64,000 bases of DNA. Source: Qipengyuania pacifica. GTDB lineage: Bacteria; Pseudomonadota; Alphaproteobacteria; Sphingomonadales; Sphingomonadaceae. Below the pieces are notes generated by a model. The model saw only the letters and a program-made list of their open reading frames with translations. It ran no database searches and was not told where the DNA came from. Positions 32,017-41,761 of this stretch are shown here, piece by piece; the stretch's first letter is position 1; every line of letters starts with the position of its first letter. The stretch spans positions 388,107 through 452,106 of the forward strand of contig NZ_JAHWXO010000002.1 of NCBI RefSeq assembly GCF_019857205.1. Reading direction: 5' to 3'. The translations under genes were made by a program, and so were the position numbers.

Positions 32017-33873
32017 TCATGAATCCGATTCGCCGTCTGCAGCTGCCTTCTTGCGACCGAAACGCTTCAACCGCTCGTTAAGGGCCAGTAATCGCTCACG
32101 CAATCGGGCCTGTTCGGCGATGGAGCCTTCCGGGTCACGTTCGAAACGCGCAGTGGCTGCGGAAAGCGCAGCCTCAAGCGCAGGTCTTTCGACCAGCAAA
32201 GACACGGCCTCGGCCAGATCCTCGCGCGCATCAACCGGGTCGGTGCCTTCATGAAGGAAGGCGAATGATGTTTTTTCCGGTGGGGCGGGAAGGCCTCGTT
32301 CCAGCGATATGGTCGATCGTGCGGACAAATCAAGCGTTTCGGCGGCTTCTACCAATGAATCGAGCGCGGGACCGACATTTTGATCACGTCTGGCCAGATC
32401 GGACAAGGCTTCCTCGTGTCGCAGTATCTGATCCGGGAACTTCACCAGGCCGGCAATCACAGCCCGGGTCAAGGCATCGCGGGCACCTCCGGTCATCGCT
32501 CGGGTAAGGCGATCGCGGGCATTCGGCGAAAGCGTTGGCGCGGGCTGTTTGAACTGCCCCTTCTTCCAGTCGCTGCGTTGACGAAATTCGCGCTGCGGGC
32601 GAGGTGGGAAGGCAAATGTAGAGAAGCGTTCGAGCAGTTCGCGCTTGTAGAGTGCACGAATGTCGGGGTGCTGGATGTTCTCAACGTGCTCAAGGAGGCG
32701 CGCCTTGAAGCCCGCCTTGTCTTCCGGTGAATTGAGCGGTGAAGCGGCTTTTTCGAAGTCCCAGAGGGTGTCGAGCAGACTGGAAGGCTGACCCAGAAGC
32801 TCCTCGAGCGCCGCGACGCCTTTCTCCCGTATCAGATCGTCGGGATCCAAACCGGCAGGCATGCGAACGATGGAAAGGGAGTGGGCGGGGCGAAGCATGG
32901 GAAGAGCCCGTGCCACTGCTCGCATGGCGGCGCGTTGTCCGGCATTATCCCCATCGAAACACAGGATCGGCTGCTCCACCTGTCGCCAGAGCAGTTCGAT
33001 CTGGTTCTCGGTCAGTGCGGTGCCCAGCGGGGCAACCGCCTCCTGAATTCCTGCATTGGCTAACGCAATCGCATCCATATAACCCTCGACTACGATCAGG
33101 CGGCCGCTTTGGCGTGCGGCAGGCGCTGCGCGGTGAAGGTTGTAGAGCGTGCGACCCTTGTCGAAGAGCGGCGTGTCGGGACTGTTCAGATATTTCGGAG
33201 CATTCGGATTGGCTTCGCTGTCGAGAATGCGTCCCCCGAAGGCAATCACTCGTCCGCGCGTATCGTGAATCGGCAGCATCAAACGACCGCGAAACCGGTC
33301 GTAAGGTTCCTTGCCCTCGACGGTGATCCGCATTCCGGCCTCTATGAGCATAGGCTCGTCGAACCGGGCGAGAGCACTCTTTAGGGCCTGCCGATCTTCC
33401 GGGGCGTAACCGAATCCGAATTCCCGGATGATGGCATCTGTAAATCCTCGGCGTCCAAGATAGCTGCGCGCCTGCATCCCGTCGCTACCGCGCAACTTGT
33501 CTTCAAACCATTCTTGAGCGGCGCCGGTCACATCGTGGAGGCTGGCGCGCTTCTCCGCTTGCTGGGCTGCTCGGGGGTCGGGGGCGGGGACTTCCATCCC
33601 CGCTTCGGCCGCCAGCTCTTTCACTGCGTCCATGAAGGGCATGCCCCTCTGATCGGTCATCCAGCGAATGGCATCGCCATGCGCCTCGCAGCCAAAGCAG
33701 TGGTAGAAGCCCTTATCGTCATTGACGTAGAAGCTGGGCGTTTTCTCGTTGTGGAACGGGCAGCACGCCTTGAACTCACGCCCAGCCTTGGTCAGCCGAA
33801 GGGTACGACCGACCACTGCGGACAGCGTGGTCCGCATGCGCAATTCGTCAAGCCATTGGGGAGACAGGGCCAT
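32017..33873 (-). CDS. dnaG: DNA primase
   Basis: 618 residues. It makes RNA primers for replication. The CHC2 zinc finger has Cys38, His41, Cys59 and Cys62 (CCPFHNEKTPSF and FYHCFGC). The TOPRIM core includes VVEGYMDAIAL and the acidic CFDGDNAGQRA. The C-terminal helicase-binding domain is less conserved. It is co-directional with rpoD, yqeY and a lipoprotein gene. Confidence 0.97.
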   Translation of the reverse strand: MALSPQWLDELRMRTTLSAVVGRTLRLTKAGREFKACCPFHNEKTPSFYVNDDKGFYHCFGCEAHGDAIRWMTDQRGMPFMDAVKELAAEAGMEVPAPDPRAAQQAEKRASLHDVTGAAQEWFEDKLRGSDGMQARSYLGRRGFTDAIIREFGFGYAPEDRQALKSALARFDEPMLIEAGMRITVEGKEPYDRFRGRLMLPIHDTRGRVIAFGGRILDSEANPNAPKYLNSPDTPLFDKGRTLYNLHRAAPAARQSGRLIVVEGYMDAIALANAGIQEAVAPLGTALTENQIELLWRQVEQPILCFDGDNAGQRAAMRAVARALPMLRPAHSLSIVRMPAGLDPDDLIREKGVAALEELLGQPSSLLDTLWDFEKAASPLNSPEDKAGFKARLLEHVENIQHPDIRALYKRELLERFSTFAFPPRPQREFRQRSDWKKGQFKQPAPTLSPNARDRLTRAMTGGARDALTRAVIAGLVKFPDQILRHEEALSDLARRDQNVGPALDSLVEAAETLDLSARSTISLERGLPAPPEKTSFAFLHEGTDPVDAREDLAEAVSLLVERPALEAALSAATARFERDPEGSIAEQARLRERLLALNERLKRFGRKKAAADGESDS

Positions 33874-33909
33874 GAGGTCTCCGACCTTACCCGCGCCCTG
33901 CCCAGACCG

Positions 33910-34602
33910 CTAGCGCGGGCGGGCGCCCTCCACAGGCTTTTCTTCTGGCGGGAAGGGGCCGGTAGCAATGGCCTGATTGCCATCGACCTCAAGGAGATAC
34001 GCTTCGGCGGGGCCTTGAGGTGGCGTAGTGGACTGCCACCAGAACGTCATTGTGCCGCCCGGTTTCCAACCTGAACCGCGCGATACTCGCCAGATCAGGC
34101 TGCCGCTATCGTTGGTAATCGAGATGGCGTCAGGATCGCCAAGCGTCGCTTCCGCTTCCGCAGTGGAATAACCGACCGATTGGTTGAACCCTGAAACTTT
34201 GCGGATCGTGCGGAACAAGGTCGGAGCGCTTTCCATCACCTCAGGACCGTCCGTTTCGGCCATCTGCGTCCCATCGTCTGCATCGGTAAGGGTCACGCTG
34301 TGCACGTATGTGTACACTGTCCCCTCAGGCATTCCGCCTAGTTTGCATTCAGCCGTATCGGCGGGGCACGCAACATAGCTGACGAGGCGACCGATCTCGC
34401 GATTACCTGCGCTAAGCACGGTGCGAACCTCAGGGCCTTGCGGGCCGACGATTTTCGCGCCGAGTGTGGACAGATCGAGATCGGCTCCGACGAGGGTGCG
34501 CGGTGCGGCAACGGTTGGTGTGGGGGTAGGCGCGGGCTCTGGTTCAGAAGACCCGCAGGCTGCCAGCATGCCAATCGATAGGAGGGCGAGGGCGTTCTTC
34601 AT
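33910..34602 (-). CDS. Putative lipoprotein in the yqeY-dnaG operon
   Basis: 230 residues. A short hydrophobic N-terminus with a lipobox-like LAACGSSEPEP at residues 13-23 suggests lipidation at Cys16, then a Pro-rich linker (EPAPTPTPTVAAP). The rest is a soluble domain with two Cys and a C-terminal EEKPVEGARPR tail. I do not recognise the domain. Its start overlaps the yqeY stop (ATGA), so it is translated with yqeY and lies before dnaG. Confidence 0.75.
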   Translation of the reverse strand: MKNALALLSIGMLAACGSSEPEPAPTPTPTVAAPRTLVGADLDLSTLGAKIVGPQGPEVRTVLSAGNREIGRLVSYVACPADTAECKLGGMPEGTVYTYVHSVTLTDADDGTQMAETDGPEVMESAPTLFRTIRKVSGFNQSVGYSTAEAEATLGDPDAISITNDSGSLIWRVSRGSGWKPGGTMTFWWQSTTPPQGPAEAYLLEVDGNQAIATGPFPPEEKPVEGARPR

Positions 34603-35051
34603 GAAAGTGCTTCCTTCACCAGACTGCTTGCCTTGCTCATGTCCAGCGTTGCGCCGTGACGGCTTTTGAGTTCTGCCATAACCCGGCCCATATCTTTCAT
34701 GCCTTCGGCCGAAAGATCGGTTTTGATCTCGGCGATAGCAGCGCGGGTTTCTTCCTCGCTCATCTGCGTGGGGAGAAACTCTTCGATCACTGCGAGTTCG
34801 CTTTTCTCCTTGTCGGCGAGCTCCTGCCGTCCTCCGTCCTCATACATCTCGATCGATTCGCGACGCTGCTTGGCCATTTTCAGCAGGACGTCCGTGACGA
34901 GTTCGTCATCCTCGGGCTTCTTGTCGGCCGTACGCAATTCGATATCGCGATCCTTGATCTTTGCCCCGATCAGGCGGAGCGCAGCGGTGCGATCCTTGTC
35001 CTTTGCCTTCATGGCGGTGACGGTTTCGGCCTGGATATTTTCGCGCAGCAT
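34599..35051 (-). CDS. yqeY: GatB/YqeY domain-containing protein
   Basis: 150 residues, a single YqeY domain related to the tail of GatB: MLRENIQAETVTAMKAKDKDRTAALRLIGAKIKDRDIE, KQRRESIEMYEDGGRQELADKEKSELAVIEEFLP. Its exact role is not established, though it is often encoded with dnaG and rpoD, as here. The ATG at 35051 is chosen over a longer frame. It is divergent from carA with a 149-base gap. Confidence 0.92.
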   Translation of the reverse strand: MLRENIQAETVTAMKAKDKDRTAALRLIGAKIKDRDIELRTADKKPEDDELVTDVLLKMAKQRRESIEMYEDGGRQELADKEKSELAVIEEFLPTQMSEEETRAAIAEIKTDLSAEGMKDMGRVMAELKSRHGATLDMSKASSLVKEALS

Positions 35052-35200
35052 GGGAATTCCCGGTGTTTGGAGGTGGTTTCGGCCACTCATTTAGAACAGT
35101 GCACCGATATGCCAAGTGTTCCGCTTGACGGGAATCGTCCCGGTCCCTAGCGGCTGGGACTTAGCACACATCGCTGGAAACCTTTTTACCCGGAGCGCCC

Positions 35201-36379
35201 ATGGCCCTGTCCGCATCTTCGCACGCGCAACCCAAAGGCGCGACCGGAGTCCTCGTCCTTGGCGACGGCACCGTAATCTGGGGCAAGGGCTTCGGCGCCA
35301 GCGGTCACGCAGTGGGCGAAGTCTGCTTCAACACCGCGATGACCGGGTATCAGGAAGTGATGACCGATCCTTCCTACGACAGCCAGATCGTGACGTTCAC
35401 CTTCCCGCATATCGGCAATGTCGGCGCGAACGAGGAAGATCACGAGAGCCGTGGGCTGGGCGCGGTAGGGCTGGTGGTGCGGCAGGAGATCACGCCGCAT
35501 TCAAGCTTCCGCGCGCAGAACGAGTTTGTGGAATGGTGCGTAACCCACGGAAAGATCGGGCTTTCCGGCGTCGATACGCGCGCTTTGACGCGGCGGATCC
35601 GGATGAGCGGGGCGCCGAATGCGGTTATCGCTCATAATCCGCACGGAGAATTCGACCTCAAAGCCTTGAAAAAGCAGGCGGAAGAGTGGGGCGGGCTGGA
35701 AGGGCTCGACCTTGTTCCGGGTGTGACGCGGGATGGGCAGGAAAACTGGACCGGCGGGCACTGGCAGCTTGGTTTCGGCTATGGCGAAGGCAATGCCGAC
35801 AAGCCCCACGTGGTCGCGATCGATTACGGCGCGAAGGATAACATCTTCAGAAACCTCGTGAAAGCGGGCGCCAAAGTGACCGTCGTGCCTGCAAAGACCT
35901 CGTTCGACGAGATCATGGCGCTGGAGCCCGATGGCGTTTTTCTGTCGAACGGGCCGGGCGATCCGGCAGCCACCGGACAGTACGCAGTCCCGTCAATCAT
36001 ACGTATGATCGAGGCCGATATACCGTTGTTCGGTATCTGTTTGGGGCATCAAATGCTCGGCATTGCGGCTGGCGCGAAGACGGCAAAGATGTTCCAGGGT
36101 CATCGCGGCGCCAACCACCCCGTCCAGCGGGTCGGGAGCGAATGGGGCGAGAGCGAAGGCCTCGTCGAGATCACCAGCATGAACCACGGCTTCGCCATCG
36201 ACGGTGAAACCCTGCCGGACAATGTCGAGCAGACCCATGTCTCGCTGTTCGACGGCACCAATTGCGGGATCAGCATCAAGGGCAAGAAGGCATTTGGTGT
36301 CCAATACCATCCCGAGGCCAGCCCCGGCCCACAGGACAGTTTCTATCTGTTCGAGAAGTTCGTGGGGATGCTGGGATGA
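35201..36379 (+). CDS. carA: Carbamoyl-phosphate synthase small subunit
   Basis: 392 residues. The glutamine amidotransferase subunit that supplies ammonia to CarB for arginine and pyrimidine synthesis. The N-terminal domain has VLVLGDGTVIWGKGFGASG and VCFNTAMTGYQEVMTDPSY. The class I amidotransferase part has the nucleophile Cys280 in FGICLGHQML and the His/Glu pair in VQYHPEASPGP. carB follows after 94 bases. Confidence 0.97.
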   Translation: MALSASSHAQPKGATGVLVLGDGTVIWGKGFGASGHAVGEVCFNTAMTGYQEVMTDPSYDSQIVTFTFPHIGNVGANEEDHESRGLGAVGLVVRQEITPHSSFRAQNEFVEWCVTHGKIGLSGVDTRALTRRIRMSGAPNAVIAHNPHGEFDLKALKKQAEEWGGLEGLDLVPGVTRDGQENWTGGHWQLGFGYGEGNADKPHVVAIDYGAKDNIFRNLVKAGAKVTVVPAKTSFDEIMALEPDGVFLSNGPGDPAATGQYAVPSIIRMIEADIPLFGICLGHQMLGIAAGAKTAKMFQGHRGANHPVQRVGSEWGESEGLVEITSMNHGFAIDGETLPDNVEQTHVSLFDGTNCGISIKGKKAFGVQYHPEASPGPQDSFYLFEKFVGMLG

Positions 36380-36410
36380 GGCGCCGATACGAAACCCTCA
36401 TCCCCGGATC

Positions 36411-36432
36411 TGCTCCTGAAACAGCAGGAGCA
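36411..36432 (+). other. Hairpin in the carA-carB gap
   Basis: An 8-bp stem TGCTCCTG and CAGGAGCA with a 6-base loop lies in the 94-base gap between carA and carB. No T run follows, so it is unlikely to stop transcription fully; it may affect message stability. Confidence 0.3.
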
Positions 36433-36473
36433 ATCACTGCGCATGTCTCCTTTTACGATATGGCTAAAATCTA

Positions 36474-39400
36474 ATGCCCAAACGCACTGACATCTCCTCG
36501 ATCCTCGTCATTGGCGCAGGTCCCATTATTATCGGCCAGGCGTGCGAGTTCGACTATTCGGGCACGCAGGCGATCAAGGCGCTCAAGGAAGAGGGCTACC
36601 GGGTCATCCTGGTGAACTCCAACCCTGCGACCATCATGACCGATCCTGAAATGGCCGACGCGACCTATGTCGAGCCGATCACGCCGGAAATCGTCGCGAA
36701 AATCATCGAGAAGGAGCGGCCCGACGCAGTGCTGCCGACGATGGGTGGGCAGACGGCGCTGAATTGCGCTCTCGACCTTGCGAACCAGGGCGTTCTGGAG
36801 AAATTCGGCGTCACCATGATCGGCGCCAATGCCGATGCCATCGACAAGGCCGAGAACCGCCAGCGCTTCCGTGAGGCGATGGACAAGATCGGTCTGGAAA
36901 GCGCGCGCAGCGGCGTCGCCAATACGGTCGACGAGGCGTTCGCGGTGCTGGAAACCACCGGCCTGCCCGCCATCATCCGCCCCAGCTTCACCCTTGGCGG
37001 AACGGGCGGCGGCATCGCCTATAACAAGGCCGAATTCGACCGTATCGTGCGCGAAGGTCTGGATGCGTCACCCACAACCGAAGTCCTGATCGAGGAATCG
37101 CTCCTTGGCTGGAAAGAGTACGAAATGGAGGTGGTGCGCGACCGCAAGGACAATTGCATCATCATCTGTTCGATCGAGAATGTCGATCCGATGGGCGTGC
37201 ATACGGGCGATTCCATCACTGTCGCACCGGCGCTGACGCTGACCGACAAGGAATACCAGATCATGCGCACCGCCAGCATCGAAGTGCTGCGCGAAATCGG
37301 TGTGGAAACAGGCGGTTCGAACGTACAGTTCGCAGTCAATCCGCAGGATGGCCGCCTGATCGTGATCGAGATGAACCCGCGCGTATCGCGCAGTTCGGCG
37401 CTGGCTTCGAAGGCCACCGGCTTTCCGATCGCGCGCGTCGCAGCCAAGCTGGCTGTCGGTTACACGCTGGACGAGATCCAGAACGAGATCACCGGCGCAA
37501 CGCCGGCAAGCTTCGAGCCGACGATCGACTACGTCGTGACGAAGATTCCGCGCTTTGCCTTCGAAAAGTTCAAGGGCTCTAAGAACGAGCTGTCGACCGC
37601 GATGAAGTCGGTCGGCGAAGTCATGGCGATCGGGCGGTGCTTTGCCGAGAGCATGCAGAAGGCGCTGCGCGGTCTGGAAACCGGGCTGGACGGGTTCAAC
37701 CGGATCACCGAGTTCGAAGGGCTGAGCCGCGAGATCGTGATCGCATCGCTTTCCAAGCGCACGCCGGACCGCATTCTCAAGATCGCCCAGGCTTTCCGTG
37801 AGGATTTCACGGTCGAGGAGATCGCCAAGATCACCGGTTTCGATCCATGGTTCCTGCGCCAGATCGAGGCAATCATCTATGAAGAAAAGATGATCGGCCA
37901 CAATGGCTTGCCCAATGATGCGGCCGAAATGCGCCGCCTGAAGGCGATGGGCTTTTCCGACAAGCGGCTTGCCACGCTGGCCGTACGGTCGGTGGGCGTC
38001 GCAGGTGGGCTCGGCGAAACGCAGGCGAAGCGTTCCGGCCTGCTGCATGACGCGCTGCGCGCCATGGCGGGCGCGACGAGCGAGGAAGAAGTTCGCAAGC
38101 TACGTCGCAAGCTGGGCGTCTATCCCGTGTTCAAGCGGATCGACAGCTGTGCTGCCGAATTCGAGGCGATCACGCCCTACATGTATTCGACCTACGAAGC
38201 CCCGAGCTTTGGCGAGGCGGAAGACGAGGCCGATCCGAGCGACCGCAAGAAGATCGTCATTCTGGGCGGCGGGCCGAACCGCATCGGGCAGGGTATCGAA
38301 TTCGATTACTGCTGCGTCCACGCGTGTTTCGCGCTGGCAGAAGCCGGGTTCGAGACCATCATGGTCAACTGCAACCCGGAAACGGTTTCGACCGATTACG
38401 ATACGTCCGACCGGCTCTATTTCGAGCCGCTGACCGAAGAAGACGTGCTGGAAATCATGCGCGTCGAAATGTCCAAGGGTGAAGTCGTGGGCGTGATCGT
38501 CCAGTTCGGCGGTCAGACCCCGCTGAAACTGGCCGCCGCGCTGGAACGCGAAGGCATCCCGATCCTGGGGACATCACCGGACGCGATCGATCTTGCCGAG
38601 GACCGCGAGCGCTTTGCCAAGCTGGTCAACAATCTGAAGCTGAAGCAGCCGATGAACGGCATCGCCAAGAGCCGTGATGAGGCGGCAGCCGTTGCCGCGC
38701 GCATCGGCTATCCGGTGCTGCTGCGCCCCAGTTACGTATTGGGGGGAAGGGCGATGGAAATCGTCGACAGCGAAGCGCAGCTGGACGATTACATCAACAC
38801 CGCCGTCAATGTGTCGGGCGACAGCCCGGTGCTGGTCGACCAGTATCTGCGCGACGCCATCGAATGCGATGTCGACGTGGTGTCGGACGGCGAAGAGGTC
38901 CGCATTGCGGGCGTGATGCAGCATATCGAGGAAGCAGGCGTGCATTCCGGCGACAGTGCCTGCACCCTCCCGCCTTATAGCCTTTCCGGCGACATCATCG
39001 CCGAAATGGAACGTCAGGCGATCGACCTAGCCAGGGCGTTGCAGGTCCGCGGTCTGATGAACGTGCAGTTCGCGGTAAAGGAGGGCGAGGTCTATCTGAT
39101 CGAGGTGAACCCGCGCGCCAGCCGTACCGTGCCATTCGTGGCCAAGGCCATCGGTCGCCCAATCGCCAAAGTGGCGGCACTGGTCATGGCAGGCCAGCCA
39201 CTGACCAGTTTCGAGCCGTTCGACCTCAACCCCAATCACATGGCAGTGAAAGAGGCGGTATTCCCGTTCGCACGTTTCCCCGGTGCCGATCCGGTACTGT
39301 CACCGGAAATGAAATCGACCGGCGAAGTTATGGGGATCGACCGCAGTTTCGCGGCTGCTTTCCTTAAATCGCAGCTGGGGGCGGGAATGAAGCCGCCGCA

Positions 39401-39797
39401 GTCGGGGACGCTGTTCGTATCGGTGAAGGACAGCGACAAGGCGTTTATCGTGCCGGCGGTGCAGACCTTGCTGGACAAGGGTTTCCGCGTCATCGCAACC
39501 GGCGGGACCGAGCGCTACCTCGCCGACCAGGGGCTTAAGGTCGAGCTGGTCAACAAGGTGGCCGAGGGACGCCCCCACATTGTGGATGCGATCATCGATG
39601 GCGAAGTCCAGTTGATCTTCAACACCACCGAAGGCTGGCAGTCGCTGCTGGACAGCAAATCCATCCGCGAGGCGGCGCTGGAAAAGAAGCTGCCATACTA
39701 TACGACGGCCGCTGCCTCGCTCGCCGTTGCGCAGGCGATAGCAGAGGTTTCGCCGGACCAGCTTGAAGTGCGTTCATTGCAAGACTATTATAGCTGA
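36474..39797 (+). CDS. carB: Carbamoyl-phosphate synthase large subunit
   Basis: 1107 residues, full length with two ATP-grasp halves. It makes carbamoyl phosphate from bicarbonate, ammonia and two ATP. The first half starts with [23 protein letters not shown] and the second with [35 protein letters not shown] and [14 protein letters not shown] are the matching ATP loops, and the C-terminal MGS-like allosteric domain begins [12 protein letters not shown]. It follows carA on the same strand. Confidence 0.98.
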   Translation: MPKRTDISSILVIGAGPIIIGQACEFDYSGTQAIKALKEEGYRVILVNSNPATIMTDPEMADATYVEPITPEIVAKIIEKERPDAVLPTMGGQTALNCALDLANQGVLEKFGVTMIGANADAIDKAENRQRFREAMDKIGLESARSGVANTVDEAFAVLETTGLPAIIRPSFTLGGTGGGIAYNKAEFDRIVREGLDASPTTEVLIEESLLGWKEYEMEVVRDRKDNCIIICSIENVDPMGVHTGDSITVAPALTLTDKEYQIMRTASIEVLREIGVETGGSNVQFAVNPQDGRLIVIEMNPRVSRSSALASKATGFPIARVAAKLAVGYTLDEIQNEITGATPASFEPTIDYVVTKIPRFAFEKFKGSKNELSTAMKSVGEVMAIGRCFAESMQKALRGLETGLDGFNRITEFEGLSREIVIASLSKRTPDRILKIAQAFREDFTVEEIAKITGFDPWFLRQIEAIIYEEKMIGHNGLPNDAAEMRRLKAMGFSDKRLATLAVRSVGVAGGLGETQAKRSGLLHDALRAMAGATSEEEVRKLRRKLGVYPVFKRIDSCAAEFEAITPYMYSTYEAPSFGEAEDEADPSDRKKIVILGGGPNRIGQGIEFDYCCVHACFALAEAGFETIMVNCNPETVSTDYDTSDRLYFEPLTEEDVLEIMRVEMSKGEVVGVIVQFGGQTPLKLAAALEREGIPILGTSPDAIDLAEDRERFAKLVNNLKLKQPMNGIAKSRDEAAAVAARIGYPVLLRPSYVLGGRAMEIVDSEAQLDDYINTAVNVSGDSPVLVDQYLRDAIECDVDVVSDGEEVRIAGVMQHIEEAGVHSGDSACTLPPYSLSGDIIAEMERQAIDLARALQVRGLMNVQFAVKEGEVYLIEVNPRASRTVPFVAKAIGRPIAKVAALVMAGQPLTSFEPFDLNPNHMAVKEAVFPFARFPGADPVLSPEMKSTGEVMGIDRSFAAAFLKSQLGAGMKPPQSGTLFVSVKDSDKAFIVPAVQTLLDKGFRVIATGGTERYLADQGLKVELVNKVAEGRPHIVDAIIDGEVQLIFNTTEGWQSLLDSKSIREAALEKKLPYYTTAAASLAVAQAIAEVSPDQLEVRSLQDYYS

Positions 39798-39909
39798 CGA
39801 AGAATACGCCTGCTCCTCCACACATTCGAACCGCCTGGGTTCCGCAAATCGGCGGACCGGGTTTGAATTGTCCCGAGGGTGAGCATGAACAGGAAGGGCA
39901 AGGGGTCCT

Positions 39910-40377
39910 ATGGAAAAAGTGCCGATGCTGGCCGAGGGTTATGAAAAGCTCACGGCAGATCTCAAAGCCCTGCGGGCGGAACGACCGCTGATCGTCGACG
40001 CGATCGAGGAAGCTCGGGCGCATGGCGACCTGTCGGAAAACGCCGAGTACCACGCTGCCAAGGAGCGCCAGGGTCAGGTCGAGGCCATGATCGGCGACCT
40101 TGAAGACAAGATCAGCCGCGCGCAGATCATCGATCCGACGACGCTGTCGGGCGACAAGGTTATCTTCGGGGCGACCGTCACCCTGCTGGACGAGAACGAC
40201 AAGCCGGTGCGGTACCAGATCGTCGGCCAGACAGAAGCCGACGCCGCAAAGGGCCGGATCAGCTACAATTCACCGATCGGCCGTGCGCTGATCGGCAAGC
40301 AGCTCGAAGAAGAGGTCGAAGTGACCGTACCTTCCGGCGACAAGTTCTACCTGATCGACAAGATCGAGTTCATCTGA
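39910..40377 (+). CDS. greA: Transcription elongation factor GreA
   Basis: 155 residues. It rescues backtracked RNA polymerase by stimulating transcript cleavage. The N-terminal coiled coil has [22 protein letters not shown], with the acidic tip residues (D and E in GDLSENAEY) intact, and the C-terminal FKBP-like domain ends [13 protein letters not shown]. It lies 112 bases after carB. Confidence 0.97.
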   Translation: MEKVPMLAEGYEKLTADLKALRAERPLIVDAIEEARAHGDLSENAEYHAAKERQGQVEAMIGDLEDKISRAQIIDPTTLSGDKVIFGATVTLLDENDKPVRYQIVGQTEADAAKGRISYNSPIGRALIGKQLEEEVEVTVPSGDKFYLIDKIEFI

Positions 40378-40389
40378 CGAGATTTTCCG

Positions 40390-40431
40390 TCGCCCAACTG
40401 CAAATCGGGGAAGCCCGATGCAGGTGGGCGA
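40390..40431 (+). other. Large three-part hairpin after greA
   Basis: A stem of TCGCCCA with TGGGCGA, then CTGC with GCAG, then ATCGGG with CCCGAT, closed by a GAAG loop, starts 12 bases after the greA stop. One mismatch and a two-base bulge separate the parts. It has no T tail. It may work as a terminator together with the next hairpin, or be an RNA element in itself. Confidence 0.45.
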
Positions 40432-40461
40432 TGGTGAACTCTCGATATTCGACTGTAACCG

Positions 40462-40488
40462 TCCCGCCCGCTCGCGAGCTGGGCGGGA
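40462..40488. terminator. Bidirectional hairpin between greA and the DUF4170 gene
   Basis: TCCCGCCC and GGGCGGGA flank an 11-base loop that itself contains GCTCGCGAGC. On the plus strand it is followed by TTGGGTTCTT. It sits between convergent greA and the DUF4170 gene, where a shared terminator is expected. Confidence 0.5.
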
Positions 40489-40515
40489 TTGGGTTCTTAC
40501 GGCCCGTCTGCCTGA

Positions 40516-40746
40516 TCAGGCTTCCGGATCGAGCAGTTTGTGAAGGTGGACGATGACGTATTTCATTTCCGCATCGTCGACCGTGCGCTGGGCGTTCGAG
40601 CGCCACGCTTCCACGGCATTTTCATAGCTGCTGAACACGCCGGCAACGTGAATGCTTTCCGGATCGCTGAAGGTTACGTTGCGGGGATCGGTGACCCGGC
40701 CGCCCATGACCAGATAGAGCGCCTGTTTGCTCTCTTTTTCTTCCAT
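40516..40746 (-). CDS. DUF4170 domain-containing protein
   Basis: 76 residues matching the small DUF4170 proteins of alphaproteobacteria: YLVMGGRVTDPRNVTFSDPESIHVAGVFSSYENAVEAWRSNAQRTVDDAEMKYVIVHLHKLL, with the paired GV(F)-x-Y-x-A-x-x-W and VDDA-Y segments. The function is unknown. The ATG at 40746 is chosen over an upstream extension. Confidence 0.82.
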   Translation of the reverse strand: MEEKESKQALYLVMGGRVTDPRNVTFSDPESIHVAGVFSSYENAVEAWRSNAQRTVDDAEMKYVIVHLHKLLDPEA

Positions 40747-40795
40747 GTTCTGACTTTCTCGATGGGGAGGGAGGATGGTTGCGCCACATAGCGAA

Positions 40796-40827
40796 AGCGG
40801 CGCCACAGGCAAGCCTGTCGCGCCGCT
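40796..40827 (-). terminator. Terminator after the 176-residue stress-type gene
   Basis: On the minus strand AGCGGCGC and GCGCCGCT with an inner ACAGGC and GCCTGT form a long stem (one mismatch), followed by TTTCGC. A second small hairpin (ATCCTGC and GCAGGAT, 40833-40849) lies just before it. Both follow the stop at 40859. Confidence 0.6.
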
Positions 40828-40858
40828 CGGTCATCCTGCGATGCAGGATCGCTGTTGT

Positions 40859-41389
40859 TCAGTATTTCAGACGCGTGCGTAGCGAACGATAGGCCCGGCT
40901 GCCCTTGCGGCCTGCCTTGCGGCGCGAACTGCGCAGGGCATCGCCTGCAACGTCCAGCTTGTAGGAGGTGTCACGACGAAGACCGCGAGCTGCAGTGGCT
41001 GCATTATCGCCGAAATCTTCGAAACGATCGCCTGCGTACTGTGCGCCGCTGGCCACGCTGTCCATCATGCGGGCGCCGTAGGCCATGACTGCATCGGCAG
41101 CCAGGCCGGCAAACATACCGCCGCGGCGGCCGAGATTGCGGCCGCGCCGCGTCATTGCACCGATGGCGAGACCTGCGACAAGCACGCCGCCAACGACGGC
41201 GAACGGGTGGCGCTTGGTGAATTCAAGCGCACTGTCGGCAGCATCGCGCGCCTGATCGGCAAGCGAGCGTTCCTGGATGCGCTGTTCGCCAGCATCGATG
41301 CGCGCACGAAGTTCTTCACGCTTCTGTTCGTCGCTCAGATTGCTGTCGGCGCTGATGGGGGTGACATTGTTCTTGGCTGCTTTGGCCAT
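40859..41389 (-). CDS. Hypothetical one-helix membrane protein of a stress-type cluster
   Basis: 176 residues. A charged N-terminal helix (SDEQKREELRARIDAGEQRIQERSLADQARDAADSALEFTKRHP) leads into one membrane helix (FAVVGGVLVAGLAIGAM) with a basic end (TRRGRNLGRRGG), then an Ala-rich amphipathic region and a basic C-terminus. The layout is like DUF883/ElaB-type membrane anchors, but I cannot assign a family. A perfect EcfG-type promoter lies 33 bases upstream. Confidence 0.75.
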   Translation of the reverse strand: MAKAAKNNVTPISADSNLSDEQKREELRARIDAGEQRIQERSLADQARDAADSALEFTKRHPFAVVGGVLVAGLAIGAMTRRGRNLGRRGGMFAGLAADAVMAYGARMMDSVASGAQYAGDRFEDFGDNAATAARGLRRDTSYKLDVAGDALRSSRRKAGRKGSRAYRSLRTRLKY

Positions 41390-41421
41390 GATTAATCTCC
41401 GGATTTCGCGTTCGTCAGACC

Positions 41422-41447
41422 AACGGCCCTGGAAGGGTTAATGTTCC
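41422..41447 (-). promoter_or_regulatory. EcfG-type (general stress sigma) promoter, GGAAC-N17-CGTT
   Basis: On the minus strand GGAAC (41447-41443) and CGTT (41425-41422) are separated by exactly 17 bases, the alphaproteobacterial EcfG consensus. The -35 element sits right beside the stop codon of the 107-residue gene, so the next gene (start at 41389) can be transcribed on its own under stress. Confidence 0.75.
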
Positions 41448-41761
41448 GACCTGGGGTAATATCCGTCATCTTCATCGTCGGCGTCGGTATCGATGCCGAA
41501 CAATTCCAGGATGGGGTGACGGGCGAACCAGACCACTATCGCAGCGATCAGCGCGGCGAGCGCGCCCTTGTTGTCTTCGGCGACATCGAGGGCTTCGTCG
41601 TAGAGGTCCGTCGCGCCTTCGCGCACGCGGTCGAGCGCGCGTTCACCCAAGCCTTTGTGCGCAAAGTTGGATTTGAGCGTCTTGATATCGGCATCGATCA
41701 ACGCGCGCGCGGAATCGCGCAGATGCTTGTCTTCCAGCATTCGCATTCGGCGAGAAGTCAT
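41438..41761 (-). CDS. Hypothetical small membrane-anchored protein
   Basis: 107 residues. A basic helical N-terminus (MTSRRMRMLEDKHLRDSARALIDADIKTLKSNF) is followed by an amphipathic part, one hydrophobic helix (GALAALIAAIVVWFARHPILELFG) and a short acidic tail (DTDADDEDDGYY). I do not recognise it. Its start overlaps the stop of the holin-like gene (ATGA), so it is coupled to it. Confidence 0.72.
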   Translation of the reverse strand: MTSRRMRMLEDKHLRDSARALIDADIKTLKSNFAHKGLGERALDRVREGATDLYDEALDVAEDNKGALAALIAAIVVWFARHPILELFGIDTDADDEDDGYYPRSEH

